Source of the DNA: a virus
Reading direction: 5' to 3' (one strand)
DNA length: 52,133 nucleotides
IMG/VR virus record: IMGVR_UViG_3300036791_000029
Span: 1-52,133 of that record
Shown here: positions 31,539-41,016 of the stretch, in pieces
Numbering within the stretch: the stretch's first letter is position 1
How the letters are laid out: every line of letters starts with the position of its first letter
The notes under the pieces: generated by a model
The model's input: the letters and a program-made list of their open reading frames with translations, nothing else
The model's database searches: none
What the model was told of the DNA's origin: nothing
Translations under genes and position numbers: made by a program

Positions 31539-34355
31539 CTAGTGAATGGTTGGACGTTCTAGTTCTGCTACTCTAGCAGACAGTTCCTTTACTGCATTAA
31601 CTAGAGCAGCAATAATTGGAGTTGTAGCAACACCAAGTGATGGCTCTTCATCTTCTATTTCATCACGACCCAAAGTCATACCGAATGGTGATACTGCCTC
31701 AGGCAATACATCACGTATTTGCTGAGCACCAAAACCTATTTCAATTTTATCTAGTCCCTTCAGCCTGCGGAACTTGATTGGATTAATTTTCATAATTTCT
31801 TTCAGTCCGACATCTGATGATTCAATATCAAATTTAGAACGTTCATCAGAATAGTCTTGATACGGTCCATATCCTCCAACAGTTCCAAGACCATTATAAA
31901 CGCGATTCATAGTAACATCCATCATCCACAAACTGCCATTCGGAGTTATCCAATTTAGATTACCATTACTAGCATTCCAATTCCAATACCAGTTGCCAGC
32001 AAATTGCATAATGCGACCAGCACCACCAGAACCAATAACCATGCTATCATCTGACCATAGATACATAATATTGCCGCGTGCATAGATGGGACCATATGAC
32101 AAGACGTAAGTGCTAGCTTGAATGACGCCTCCAAATATATTTCCCCTGGCTGTTATGGTGCCAGCAGTATCAATAGTAAAATTGATAGTGCCATTCTCAA
32201 CAAATCGCCAGTATCCATCAGCACTGCTGCGACCCATGTAGTAGTTGCCATTATCAGCCACATACATGATGCCTGTGACATTCATAATGCTGTTGGTAGC
32301 GCGTATCCGCCCAGCCGTCATGCCGCCGCTGGCGTTGCTGTCGCCGTCCGCTTGTATGCTACCTGTCGAATGAATATATGCACCTGTCAATGTATTAACA
32401 GAAGTAATATTTCCATAAACCCATAAATTACACGAACCATCTAATGTCATATTCTGACCATTATTAGCGCAATACCAACCACGTAGACCGTCTGAGATAC
32501 GCCACCAATCATACCAACCAGCTTGCCAATTGAAATAGCGGTTGCTGGCATCAGCACTTAATCCAAAGTCAGTGCGGCCCATAGCATAGACGCCAAGACC
32601 GCCAAGTATATTACTGGCAACAGTTAAAACAGAACTAACTGTTAAACTTTGACCAATCGTTACTAATCCAGAAGCTCGATTAATTGATATTGGAGCACCA
32701 AGATAATTACTGGCATCATCATACCTATTAATATTAAAATTGGAACCAGCGTTGCTTCCACTTTCAGCAACACTATCGCCAATTTCAACATCCCAACGCA
32801 AACTAGAGCCAGTATAACTTAAAATTCTCCTGCCATTTCCAGAAGCACTTTGCATTTGAAAAGTAGCAAAACCAGATGTAGCATTGGCGACAAAAGTTGC
32901 ACTAACCGCACTGACGTTAACATTACCACTTAATACACCACCAGTCAAAGGCAAATAAGGACCACCAAGAGGCTGATGGTTATCTACATATTGCTTAGTC
33001 ACAGCCATCAATGCAGAAGTAGGATCAGCATTAAGTAATAATGGTCCTGTTAAAGTTCCACCAGCTAACAATAATACTCTTTGCCACGCAGCATTATAAC
33101 GACCATAAGCAAAACTATCTAATGGTGCTTCTGGAACTTCTCCTGGCGCGCCTTGTGGGCCAACTGGGCCTTGCGGTCCAGTATTACCAACATCACCTTT
33201 TATACCTTGTGGTCCTTGTTGTCCTTGAGGACCAGTATTACCTATTGGTCCTTGCGGTCCAATTGGTCCAACATTACCTTGTGGACCTTGCGGTCCGATT
33301 GGTCCTGGCACTGTGCTGTCTGCGCCTGTAGCACCAATTGGGCCTTGTGGTCCAACATCACCTTGTGGACCTGTAGGACCAGTATTACCTATTGGTCCTT
33401 GCGGTCCAGTATCACCAGTATTACCTATTGGTCCTTGCGGTCCAGTATTACCTGTAGCACCAATTGGACCTTGTGGACCGGATGGGCCCATAGGACCAAC
33501 ATCACCTTGAGCACCAGTATTACCTCTTGGGCCTTGCGGTCCAGTTGGTCCGACTGGACCAGGAACTGTACTTGCCGCACCAGTATCACCTTTTGGTCCT
33601 TGCGGGCCTGGTGGACCTACATCGCCTTGTGGTCCCTGTGGACCAGTTGGGCCTGGTGGTCCTTGAACTCCACTACTAGCTACACTATCAACATAAGTTT
33701 TGGTTGTTGCCTCCATTGGAGAAACAGGAGGTTGCGTTAGCATTAAATGAGATGCTGCAGTAATAATTCCAGGAGCGCGTGCTGAACCTCCTAAAGTAAT
33801 TGATGGAGAGTCAACAGTAAATGCTTGCTGTGCTTGCTGGACTATATTACCATTCTGATCTATAGTTACAGTGCTCTTATCATTACCAGTAACAATATTG
33901 TTATCTTTAGTTATCGTCAAATGAGACTTGTCAAACTTCATTACTACATCGTCAGAATTGCCCACAATACCAGTAGGTTGGCATCCAGGTATAAACACAC
34001 TATCAGAAAGGTCGAACTGTCGAGGATCATCAGGCATTTCGTTTTTGCCATCAAGCCAACCTTCCAAAGATCGTTGCTGAACAGCAAGCATTCCTCCATC
34101 ACCAGGTTGAAGAGGAAATGTCATACTAGCTTTACCACCACCAGAAGCAGTAAAGATAACTGGCACTTCTACAATTTGTGGTGGTTCTAATGGCTCCTCA
34201 CTAGACAACCTTTTAGGCAATACTGGTTTTACAACAGCACGATTTGTTTGTGCATTATAACTAACAATAGTGGCAGGCAAATTGGTATTTAGAGTATTAC
34301 CAAGTTGGACCTCTATTTGCTGTTCGATTAGTTCAGTGAGATCAATTCTAAGCAT
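31539..34355 (-). CDS. Baseplate spike-fibre fusion: Gp138-like, collagen-like and S74 domains
   Basis: A 938-residue modular protein. Residues 1-130 look like the Gp138 N-terminal OB-type domain of baseplate spikes ([46 protein letters not shown]). A linker holds [10 protein letters not shown]. From about 231 to 405 come Gly-X-Y collagen-like repeats rich in GPQGP and GPIGNTGP. A shaft with repeated TKQYVDN- and NGNI-type segments follows. The last 100 residues form an S74 chaperone ([32 protein letters not shown]). Having the spike base, flexible collagen stalk and self-cleaving tip in one chain is unusual. The start overlaps the hub stop (TAATG). Confidence 0.8.
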   Translation of the reverse strand: MLRIDLTELIEQQIEVQLGNTLNTNLPATIVSYNAQTNRAVVKPVLPKRLSSEEPLEPPQIVEVPVIFTASGGGKASMTFPLQPGDGGMLAVQQRSLEGWLDGKNEMPDDPRQFDLSDSVFIPGCQPTGIVGNSDDVVMKFDKSHLTITKDNNIVTGNDKSTVTIDQNGNIVQQAQQAFTVDSPSITLGGSARAPGIITAASHLMLTQPPVSPMEATTKTYVDSVASSGVQGPPGPTGPQGPQGDVGPPGPQGPKGDTGAASTVPGPVGPTGPQGPRGNTGAQGDVGPMGPSGPQGPIGATGNTGPQGPIGNTGDTGPQGPIGNTGPTGPQGDVGPQGPIGATGADSTVPGPIGPQGPQGNVGPIGPQGPIGNTGPQGQQGPQGIKGDVGNTGPQGPVGPQGAPGEVPEAPLDSFAYGRYNAAWQRVLLLAGGTLTGPLLLNADPTSALMAVTKQYVDNHQPLGGPYLPLTGGVLSGNVNVSAVSATFVANATSGFATFQMQSASGNGRRILSYTGSSLRWDVEIGDSVAESGSNAGSNFNINRYDDASNYLGAPISINRASGLVTIGQSLTVSSVLTVASNILGGLGVYAMGRTDFGLSADASNRYFNWQAGWYDWWRISDGLRGWYCANNGQNMTLDGSCNLWVYGNITSVNTLTGAYIHSTGSIQADGDSNASGGMTAGRIRATNSIMNVTGIMYVADNGNYYMGRSSADGYWRFVENGTINFTIDTAGTITARGNIFGGVIQASTYVLSYGPIYARGNIMYLWSDDSMVIGSGGAGRIMQFAGNWYWNWNASNGNLNWITPNGSLWMMDVTMNRVYNGLGTVGGYGPYQDYSDERSKFDIESSDVGLKEIMKINPIKFRRLKGLDKIEIGFGAQQIRDVLPEAVSPFGMTLGRDEIEDEEPSLGVATTPIIAALVNAVKELSARVAELERPTIH

Positions 34356-35332
34356 TAGACAAACCCCGCATCTTCCTCAGCAACATCAACTTCAGTCGTT
34401 CTATTTGCGACACCACCTTTAGATTTCTTAGCATCCAAAGGTTTCCTGGGATCAACAACTCTCAAATCTGATTGCCAATTGCCAGAAGCATCACTATCAC
34501 CTTCATGCTTTACTTGCTCTATTCTATACACACCAGTAACAAATTGTCCTTCCAATCTAATTCTATCACCAGGATTAAGCATAGGCATCAACAATGATTT
34601 GACTCTCCATCCATCATAGTCTGGTTCAATTTGAGCCTGTCCAGTTTCACCGCCAGGAGTTTTACTTTGCTTATGTGTATGAGCTTTAGCAAGACGTTCC
34701 CGTTCTGGAGAACCAATCATTCCACTATCTTGTGTAATCAATATGCCTTGTCTAGTTGTTACCATACCATGTTCAATTACTTGTAGATTGCCATTCTGTA
34801 TTGACCATTCTAGTCCAGTTCCCTTTGTTACTTTATCAAGTAAAGTTCTAGCAGGTCCATGAAATGATAGACCATTATTCCAAACTCTACTTGGAGCATT
34901 ACTTGGCAATGTTAACGGCAATCCCATTTTCTTCGATACATCATTAAGCACTTGCGTTGATTTAACACCTTTGCTATAGCCCACTGATATTGTCGTATCA
35001 CGTATTTCTGTAGCGCCATCTCCAAGCTCAAATTCCGTAATGATGTCCGCTCCATCTTTCTTTGACCAGGCATAACTAACATCACCTTGAAATATTAATA
35101 ATGCTCCTGCATCATCTTTATAACCAGCATATAACACTACTCTCGTATTGGGTTTTTCCACTTCTGCTCTTGTTTCTTTCCTCATATTATAAACTTCAAT
35201 CTTGCTCTTGTTTGGGTTTTTCTTAGCAGTCTTTTCAATTTCAAATTTAATGCGCAACGAATCAGTAATCTCTATTCCTTGAGATTGTCCTTTCTTTCCT
35301 ATCAACAAACGATATGTCCGATCATATAACAA
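34355..35332 (-). CDS. Baseplate hub protein (gp27/gpD-like)
   Basis: A 325-residue hub protein. The order of segments ([60 protein letters not shown], then [14 protein letters not shown], then IENGNLQ-type [10 protein letters not shown] and [29 protein letters not shown]) is typical of gp27/D-type hubs of contractile tails. It forms the trimer between tail tube and spike. It lies next to the spike gene, as expected. Confidence 0.8.
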   Translation of the reverse strand: MLYDRTYRLLIGKKGQSQGIEITDSLRIKFEIEKTAKKNPNKSKIEVYNMRKETRAEVEKPNTRVVLYAGYKDDAGALLIFQGDVSYAWSKKDGADIITEFELGDGATEIRDTTISVGYSKGVKSTQVLNDVSKKMGLPLTLPSNAPSRVWNNGLSFHGPARTLLDKVTKGTGLEWSIQNGNLQVIEHGMVTTRQGILITQDSGMIGSPERERLAKAHTHKQSKTPGGETGQAQIEPDYDGWRVKSLLMPMLNPGDRIRLEGQFVTGVYRIEQVKHEGDSDASGNWQSDLRVVDPRKPLDAKKSKGGVANRTTEVDVAEEDAGFV

Positions 35333-35693
35333 TTGGTGATGTCTCGCCGTATTCAGGCATTACATTTAGAGCAACTAAATCAGCATATTCTTGATAGACT
35401 AATTGATATATGCCGCTACTAAATCCATCGCGAGGCACAGGACCACTTCTATAATATTCAGACAATACTTGTAATTCTCCTGGCGGCATGTCCTCATATC
35501 TATATTGCCAAGTCAAAGGATAATTAGCAGATACTGATATACCAGAGATCAAAGTTTGATATGCTGAATTGCGGATACTCATAGTCCAATAGCCTCCACT
35601 ATCGTTCCAATTTAGAATTATGTAAAAAATAATACCATCTAGTTCAGCTTCAAGAGATTGACTGTTTAAGTCTTGCACTGGAATAACAAACAT
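35322..35693 (-). CDS. Baseplate plug-like protein
   Basis: A 123-residue protein with IPVQDLNSQSLEAELDGIIFYIILNWNDSGGYWTMSI at the start. This pattern, a target loop followed by LxWN...G.W.m.I, matches small baseplate plug proteins next to the hub in several myophages, such as cyanophage Pam3 type. The ATG at 35693 was chosen because it lies next to the upstream stop with AAAGG before it; the frame extends 17 codons into the previous gene. Confidence 0.65.
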   Translation of the reverse strand: MFVIPVQDLNSQSLEAELDGIIFYIILNWNDSGGYWTMSIRNSAYQTLISGISVSANYPLTWQYRYEDMPPGELQVLSEYYRSGPVPRDGFSSGIYQLVYQEYADLVALNVMPEYGETSPIVI

Positions 35694-35694
35694 A

Positions 35695-36312
35695 TCAAAA
35701 ACCTTTATACGGCCCAACAGTTGTTTGCTGTCCAATTTTAGCATCTATATTATGGCCGGCATTATAAGCCACACTCCCGCCAGGAGTAGTTGTATCTGTA
35801 GACTTACTAACCTTTTGTTCTGTCTTTCCTGTCTTGCCTTTTGTATTAGCATTAGCATTATCTGGTAGATCAGTAGTTTTGAGCGTAACCTTTATGATCT
35901 TTCTAAGTCCAGCATTGATCGTTAGCCATTGTCCTCCAGTAGTAGCATTATTTGATCTCTCAATTGAAAGATCAGTAAATGCCATATCTTCATATTTGCC
36001 TAATCCGGTAATGATTGTTACAGTTGTTCTTTCCTTATGCATCTTACGCAATTGGTCTATAGCATCAATCAGCTTAGAATAACAAAGTGGACCGAACTCC
36101 ATTCCAAAACTAGATGATGAAGAAATCATCCCTGATATCTTGAGTTCTTCATTATGTGCTGTTATATGATCAGTAAAATCTCCACTTCCATCTTCAATAG
36201 GATACTTTGTTACATCACTCGGCAAGCTGAGACTTTCCGTCACTAGAACGTCTAGCGCCAGATAGCTTATATAACTTTGCGGTGCGCTCTGGAACAATCC
36301 GAATAGTGCCAT
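35695..36312 (-). CDS. Dit-like tail protein
   Basis: A 205-residue protein. The N-terminal half (LDVLVTESLSLPSDVTKYPIEDGSGDFTDHITAHNEELKISGMISS) matches the N-terminal domain of Dit-like tail proteins of contractile phages. The C-terminal part is rich in Lys, Thr and Asn and likely disordered (NANANTKGKTGKTEQKVSKSTDTTTPGG). It comes after the tape measure gene and before hub genes, where the distal tail ring is encoded. It overlaps a small Cys-rich gene by 98 bases. Confidence 0.7.
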   Translation of the reverse strand: MALFGLFQSAPQSYISYLALDVLVTESLSLPSDVTKYPIEDGSGDFTDHITAHNEELKISGMISSSSSFGMEFGPLCYSKLIDAIDQLRKMHKERTTVTIITGLGKYEDMAFTDLSIERSNNATTGGQWLTINAGLRKIIKVTLKTTDLPDNANANTKGKTGKTEQKVSKSTDTTTPGGSVAYNAGHNIDAKIGQQTTVGPYKGF

Positions 36313-36475
36313 CTACAAACTCACATATTGTAGTTTGTTTCTCAATACATTCTCTACAATTACCTCCATTATAATAGTTGCCATGTCTTATACAATAGTT
36401 ACTGAGTCGCTGCTTCTGTTCTTGGACTGGAGCGTCCCAAGTCGCGCGCGATACCACTGAACATCTCCCCAGCAT
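36215..36475 (-). CDS. Small Cys/His-rich protein overlapping tape measure and Dit genes
   Basis: A frame of about 86 residues. CIRHGNYYNGGNCREC holds a probable zinc-binding C-x2-H...C-x2-C set, followed by a strand-rich part and a basic tail. The zinc part falls in the gap between tape measure stop (36399) and Dit start (36312), where no other gene is possible, which supports it. The exact start is unclear: ATG 36475 or GTG 36481 would overlap tape measure by about 80 bases. The last 98 bases overlap Dit. Translation by coupling or frameshift is possible. Confidence 0.5.
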   Translation of the reverse strand: MLGRCSVVSRATWDAPVQEQKQRLSNYCIRHGNYYNGGNCRECIEKQTTICEFVDGTIRIVPERTAKLYKLSGARRSSDGKSQLAE

Positions 36476-38444
36476 AGTCACCCATTGCTTTACCTATTCT
36501 AGCAGCAAGACCACTATCATCTTGCACTTGTACATTCACAGAATTAGACTGATTGAATGTTATTTGTTTATTATCATTATTAGTTGTGGGTCCAGGCACA
36601 GTTGGTCCTAATGCTCCTGGCGCTACATATGGCTGTACTCCTAATCCACCACCGCCGGGAGTTCCAAACAAACCAGTTTTAGGATCAACTCTCGCACCAC
36701 CATAAGATGGATTTAGATATTCACCAGCAGCACCCATACCAGGAGTAAGATATGAAAGTTTATCCTTAAGCCATTTAATACCACCTTCAGTTGCTCTACC
36801 TAGACCACCAAACGCAGATGGCGTTTCACCAGGATGCGCTTTATTCCATTCTTCTCTTTTCCTTTTGGCTTCATCTATTTGTGGTTGCTGATCTTCAGTA
36901 GCATCACCAGGACCAGTTAGATTTCCAATTACTGCTTTTCCTAATTCATAAGCAATCCAGGCTTTACCTAACCATCCTAAAACACCAGCAGTTCTTCCAC
37001 CTTTAGCAGCAGTAGCACCAGCGCCAGCAGCACCTGCTGCACCAGCACCGACAGCAGCACCAGCTTTGCCTTTTTCTACAGCAGCAACAGCAACTTCTGC
37101 TTCTACTGCTGCTGTCTTTACTCCACGAATAGCATTTATCAAACCTCTAATAGCACCAATGATGCCACTAAACTTAAGTAAATTCCAACCAACAAATGCT
37201 GCTGTTACAAGAGCAATTGTGGCACTTAATTCTAATACAATAGCTTGTGTATTTGTTAGAGCAATCCCTAAATCTGCGATTGCTTTCTTCCAATCACCTT
37301 TCATCAAATCATCAAAGACACGAAAGCCAGCAAATATATCTAGATTGGCAAAGTTAGATTTTAGATCTTTGAACGAACCAACCCAAGTTCCAATTAGACT
37401 TGGCTTGCCTTGTATCCAATATACTAGGTCTTGTATTGCTATAGCTACAGCTGCAACAGCAGCAGCCATTGCTATCCATGGAGCCACAGCAGCCCAATTA
37501 GCTGCAGTAAATCTCCACATCCATGCTACCATGTCGATTAGATATGCTAGCATTCTTGGCCCTAATACTAGAGCCATTGCTATACCTAATACTTCAATAG
37601 CATTCTTCAATCCGCCAATAGCTTGGAAGAATGACTTGAACATATTGACTATTAGATCAGTCAATCGCTTAAGTGCTGTACCAAATATAATGGAAAGTCT
37701 TGTTACCTTTAAGAATTCAGCAGCAGCTAACACCAATTGATTACGAGCATAAATCCATGCTCGACCAACAGTCCAAGGAACCTTAGCAAACTTAGCTTCT
37801 AGGTCTGGACTTACTGTGCCTAGTGCTTTAGTGAATTCTTCAAATGTAATTTTACCTGCTTTTGCTAATGCTCTTAAGCCATCTTCATCTGTTTTGAAAT
37901 ATTGTTCTAACAATCTCAAAGATGAGATTGATGTATTCTGTAACATGCCAATCATACGTGGACTGGCTTTACCTATTACATCAACACGATTTATAATAGC
38001 AAATAAACGGTCTTGTTGTTCTTGAGTTGCTCTGTCTACCTTTAATGCTTTGAATACATTTTCAGTAACACCTAGCAATTCTTCTTGTGATATCTTAGCA
38101 TCTTTAGATGATTGTAGAAACTCTCTAAATGTATCTGCTACTCCAGTATAAGCAACACCGATTTCTTGCGCGATATCAAAAGTGCGATCCATTGCCGCAT
38201 TGACATCATCCATTGGGCGCGCAACGTTCTCAATTTGCGCCCTAATCTTTTTGATTTCTGCGCCACTCTCAAGTAGACCATCAATAAACTCACCAATCTT
38301 TTCTACTGAGAAAACAATACCAATAGCGCCAGCAGCCTCAAGAGCAATATCCTTTATTCTACCAATACCACGTTCGTATTCTTGTACACCTTTCGGGTCA
38401 AATTCAGTTCCAAGTATAGTGATGAGTTCACGAACAACAGCCAA
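36399..38444 (-). CDS. Tail tape measure protein
   Basis: A 681-residue protein that sets tail length. The N-terminal third has the tape-measure domain pattern (DPKGVQEYERGIGRIKD; IGVAYTGVADTFREFLQSS; RMIGMLQNTSISSLRLLEQYF; ALAKAGKITFEEFTKALG). The centre has several hydrophobic segments (IEVLGIAMALVLGPRMLAYLIDMV, AVAAVAIAIQ). A Gly/Ala-rich part (about 450-490) and a disordered C-terminus follow. The start is probably TTG at 38444, with CAGGAG of the dispersed motif as ribosome site. At 681 residues the tail should be short to medium. Confidence 0.85.
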   Translation of the reverse strand: MAVVRELITILGTEFDPKGVQEYERGIGRIKDIALEAAGAIGIVFSVEKIGEFIDGLLESGAEIKKIRAQIENVARPMDDVNAAMDRTFDIAQEIGVAYTGVADTFREFLQSSKDAKISQEELLGVTENVFKALKVDRATQEQQDRLFAIINRVDVIGKASPRMIGMLQNTSISSLRLLEQYFKTDEDGLRALAKAGKITFEEFTKALGTVSPDLEAKFAKVPWTVGRAWIYARNQLVLAAAEFLKVTRLSIIFGTALKRLTDLIVNMFKSFFQAIGGLKNAIEVLGIAMALVLGPRMLAYLIDMVAWMWRFTAANWAAVAPWIAMAAAVAAVAIAIQDLVYWIQGKPSLIGTWVGSFKDLKSNFANLDIFAGFRVFDDLMKGDWKKAIADLGIALTNTQAIVLELSATIALVTAAFVGWNLLKFSGIIGAIRGLINAIRGVKTAAVEAEVAVAAVEKGKAGAAVGAGAAGAAGAGATAAKGGRTAGVLGWLGKAWIAYELGKAVIGNLTGPGDATEDQQPQIDEAKRKREEWNKAHPGETPSAFGGLGRATEGGIKWLKDKLSYLTPGMGAAGEYLNPSYGGARVDPKTGLFGTPGGGGLGVQPYVAPGALGPTVPGPTTNNDNKQITFNQSNSVNVQVQDDSGLAARIGKAMGDYAGEMFSGIARDLGRSSPRTEAATQ

Positions 38445-38461
38445 TTATATTACTCCTGGCG

Positions 38462-38596
38462 CTATTTGCGCTTACGAGCAGGCAAATGTTTAGTGCCTCG
38501 TTTCTTATCTGCTTTGTGCCATTCCTTTGCCCATTTAGATCCTTGTTTTGCTTTCATAGCAACAAATCTAGCCTGAGCTTTACTGTGACTTGGCAT
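38462..38596 (-). CDS. Small basic protein (DUF3008-like), 44 residues
   Basis: A very basic protein beginning MPSHSKAQARFVAMK and ending KHLPARKRK. Short proteins of this SKAQ-R-x-M style occur between tail chaperone and tape measure genes and elsewhere in phages; the function is unknown. The ATG at 38596 overlaps the end of the upstream frame. It ends 17 bases before the tape measure start. Confidence 0.6.
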   Translation of the reverse strand: MPSHSKAQARFVAMKAKQGSKWAKEWHKADKKRGTKHLPARKRK

Positions 38597-38827
38597 TGTT
38601 TTCCATTGCCCTTTGTTCTAGAGCAGATTTCATATCAAGCAAAGCATTCAACTTCAGCAAATCTATTATGTCTACATATCCTGTTTTTACTTCTGCTATT
38701 GTAACCAAACCTTCCATTATTGGTCTCCAGATAATTAGTTCGCCTGCCAAATCATCTCGCAGAACACCTATTGGGCTGCCATACTCTCTCGGGCCTGTCC
38801 AAAAAGGGTTCTGCCTTTCGTAAAAAG
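38580..38827 (-). CDS. Tail chaperone second frame (-1 extension or separate 45-residue protein)
   Basis: The -1 frame stays open from just after a TGA at about 38828 to TAA at 38580. It reads FYERQNPFWTGPREYGSP and then EGLVTIAEVKTGYVDIIDLLKLNALLDMK, which looks like real protein. Tail assembly chaperones usually have such a second frame, reached by -1 slippage. Two possible slip sites, C-CTT-TTT, lie at 38822-38828 and 38801-38807, but neither is a canonical XXXYYYZ heptamer. Alternatively an ATG at 38717, after GGAGA, starts a separate 45-residue protein. Confidence 0.55.
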
Positions 38828-39211
38828 GTCAGTATAGTTATACTTCAAAACCTCCACAACTAGAGCAATAACATCAGACACATCATTAATGGCAAGATTC
38901 AACATACCTTCATCAAACTTTTCTGGCTCATGACCTTCAACTACCACAGTAACAAATTCAGGGTGACATACTTTCTTGACTAAATCAACGAGTAAATCGC
39001 CATCCAAATTACGTGATAGTTTATCTACAGCGTCGCCAAAATGATCAATGCCATTAGCTGGTTGGTCACGGTTCTCTATCATTTGAACAAATGGAGCCAG
39101 AAATCGTTTCTGAATTTCTCCAAGTATCTTCAATGATAGAAAGGCATCATATCGTCGTATGAGGAATTTGTTTCCATTGTCCAATACAAATTCATATCTA
39201 GTAACAGCCAT
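38768..39211 (-). CDS. Tail assembly chaperone
   Basis: A 147-residue protein between tail tube and tape measure genes. The pattern (RRYDAFLSLKILGEIQKRFLAPFVQMI, then LSRNLDGDLLVDLVKKVCHPEF) fits the helical chaperones that bind the tape measure before tube assembly in myophages. An overlapping -1 frame downstream suggests the usual longer frameshift product. Confidence 0.7.
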   Translation of the reverse strand: MAVTRYEFVLDNGNKFLIRRYDAFLSLKILGEIQKRFLAPFVQMIENRDQPANGIDHFGDAVDKLSRNLDGDLLVDLVKKVCHPEFVTVVVEGHEPEKFDEGMLNLAINDVSDVIALVVEVLKYNYTDLFTKGRTLFGQARESMAAQ

Positions 39212-39218
39212 AATTCAC

Positions 39219-39659
39219 CTATGAGTTAAGGACACTACCACCAATGTTATAAGTTGCTGGCGCTCCTGTATGAATAGCCCATGCTCTAGTCAAAATCTCT
39301 TTACCGAATTCAGCATCAGCTGGCTTAACAATCCAGGCTTCTGATGCTGCAAATAGAGTTGTTCCGCACAAATCTTGAACTAGGATCGGACCAACTCGCC
39401 CACCACAAGTAAGAACATCAATGCTAAACATAGTAGAAAGAAAGTCATTTGCCGGCGATGTCTGCTGAAGAGTAACAGTAACGGTGCAACGCCGATCAGT
39501 ATTAACAGCGCGAGCAATTTCGCCATCAGCGCCCACTTGTGTTGTAATACCGTCATTCTGCATTACAATACCCACAAATGTTCCGTCGGCAAATCCAGTA
39601 AGTTGGAAGCCATCAAAGATAACTATAACCTTAGAAGAATTATAGGACCGCATTGCCAT
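39219..39659 (-). CDS. Tail tube protein (DUF3277-type)
   Basis: A 146-residue protein. SSKVIVIFDGFQLTGFADGTFVGIVMQNDGITTQVGADGEIARAVNTDRRCTVTVTLQQTSPANDFLS is the standard core of DUF3277 tube proteins, which form the inner tube of contractile tails. It lies between sheath and chaperone genes. High expression is expected; it is preceded by its own spacer and a usable ribosome site. Confidence 0.85.
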   Translation of the reverse strand: MAMRSYNSSKVIVIFDGFQLTGFADGTFVGIVMQNDGITTQVGADGEIARAVNTDRRCTVTVTLQQTSPANDFLSTMFSIDVLTCGGRVGPILVQDLCGTTLFAASEAWIVKPADAEFGKEILTRAWAIHTGAPATYNIGGSVLNS

Positions 39660-39671
39660 TGAACTTTACTC

Positions 39672-40844
39672 CTATGCCCGAACGTTATTGCGATTAGCCA
39701 TACGCGCGCGTCTCTGTTGTTCAGCTACCATTGCCACATTTACTGCGCTAGTAGGAGTAGCAATAGGCAATGATTCATAAGTCAGAACACCTTGTATTTG
39801 CACAACATGGATTGCACCAGCGAGCCTTGCAGTAAAGTATACATCTCGCAAGATACGATTTGCTTTATCATTAACAGAAACTGATTGAGAAAGAGGAACA
39901 TCAATAGTATAGCTAGGAACCAAATTACCATCCGTATCAACTTCAGCCGGAGCAATACCACCTCTAGTGACTCCAAAGTCAAGAGCCTGTTGTACTCTTG
40001 TGCGGATAATCGCAATACCAGGATCAGTGTAAGGAATACGATTATCAACCATTTGAAGGAATACACGCGTCTTGATTTCTTCGCAGAGCCAATCTCTAAA
40101 CCTAATTACATCAATCCATTCTCCACCAGCAACTTTACCATTCTGGGTAATAGCAATATTGCGGAATGGCTCGAATGTATTACCGTTCTTAGCAAAGAGA
40201 TTGTTGAATGTTGTTTCATTAATGTAGTTATAATCAACATTACTCAAACGCTGATTAGCCCATGTCTCCTGGCCAGGATATTTGGTGAAGCTTTTGGACG
40301 CAATAGCAACATCAGGAAAGTTTTGAATGTTAGGATCATACCACCAAGCAGTTCTAAACAATTGGGCTTGCATAAGACTATGAGCTACAGATGTGGTATC
40401 GCCAGCAGCAGGTGTAGTATTATCAATATCACTCAACACAGTAATGAAAAGTTTCTCTTGGGATTCAATCCAGGTGCCAATGTCCAATGCTCTATTCTCA
40501 TCGTGAGTTGAATCACACAATGCCCACCAATCACTATTCTCGTCATTAATAGCGGACAGATCATCATCAACGTTAGCAGCACCGCTATCAAAACCAATAT
40601 ACAATTGTGGAGGATGCGGTATCTGACTAAAGAATACTTGGGCAGCTAGATACATAGCATCTGTTGCTTGGCAACCATAAGTATCTAACAGTTCATCTGG
40701 ATCAGTAATAATGTATACATTTGCTGTATCTGTGCTAGGTTTTACAAATGTTCCAAACAACAACAGATCACTGAATGTTGCTTGAGTAATACCAGCAGTT
40801 CGCAGAGAGATAGATACTTGAACGATACGGTCGATGTTTGCCAT
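39672..40844 (-). CDS. Tail sheath protein (DUF3383-type)
   Basis: A 390-residue protein. The VQVSISLRTAGITQATFSDLLLFGTF start, YTDPGIAIIRTRVQQALDFGVTRGGIAPAEVDTDGNLVPSYTIDVPLSQSVSVNDKANRILRDVYFTARLAGAIHVVQIQGVLTY end and internal repeats are characteristic of DUF3383 sheath subunits. The gene is the clearest proof of a contractile tail. It is followed by the tube gene, the usual order. Confidence 0.88.
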   Translation of the reverse strand: MANIDRIVQVSISLRTAGITQATFSDLLLFGTFVKPSTDTANVYIITDPDELLDTYGCQATDAMYLAAQVFFSQIPHPPQLYIGFDSGAANVDDDLSAINDENSDWWALCDSTHDENRALDIGTWIESQEKLFITVLSDIDNTTPAAGDTTSVAHSLMQAQLFRTAWWYDPNIQNFPDVAIASKSFTKYPGQETWANQRLSNVDYNYINETTFNNLFAKNGNTFEPFRNIAITQNGKVAGGEWIDVIRFRDWLCEEIKTRVFLQMVDNRIPYTDPGIAIIRTRVQQALDFGVTRGGIAPAEVDTDGNLVPSYTIDVPLSQSVSVNDKANRILRDVYFTARLAGAIHVVQIQGVLTYESLPIATPTSAVNVAMVAEQQRRARMANRNNVRA

Positions 40845-40988
40845 TTACTCTGCCCCTCTAGTTGTTCCCAAGTTAGCTGTAACCATTCTAGTAACAGCAG
40901 CTTCTAGTGCTGCTACTCTATCTTGTAGATTAGTAATTTCATCCGATGCTGTTTGAAAGTTAGCACGCACATCAGCAGTCTTTGCCAT
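40845..40988 (-). CDS. Short coiled-coil protein before the sheath gene
   Basis: About 47 residues, with a heptad pattern (TASDEITNLQDRVAALEAAVTRMV). It lies between neck and sheath genes and its stop is one base from the sheath ATG. The start is uncertain: ATG at 40988 has AGAAGGA too close for an ideal site, and a GTG nine codons upstream or a start inside the neck gene is possible. It may be a small connector or sheath-assembly factor. Confidence 0.5.
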   Translation of the reverse strand: MAKTADVRANFQTASDEITNLQDRVAALEAAVTRMVTANLGTTRGAE

Positions 40989-41016
40989 TCCTTCTGGTGG
41001 AATAGTCACATCTATA

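Noticed and set aside
33041-33740. Long plus-strand open frames rich in Leu, Val, Ser, Trp and Thr
   Set aside because: They are antisense to the collagen-like repeats of the spike gene; the repetitive sequence keeps other frames open.
37066-37740. 224-codon plus-strand open frame
   Set aside because: It is antisense to the Ala/Ile-rich middle of the tape measure gene, with no ribosome site or protein-like pattern.
39885-40511. 208-codon plus-strand open frame
   Set aside because: It is antisense to the clearly identified sheath gene and has no supporting signals.
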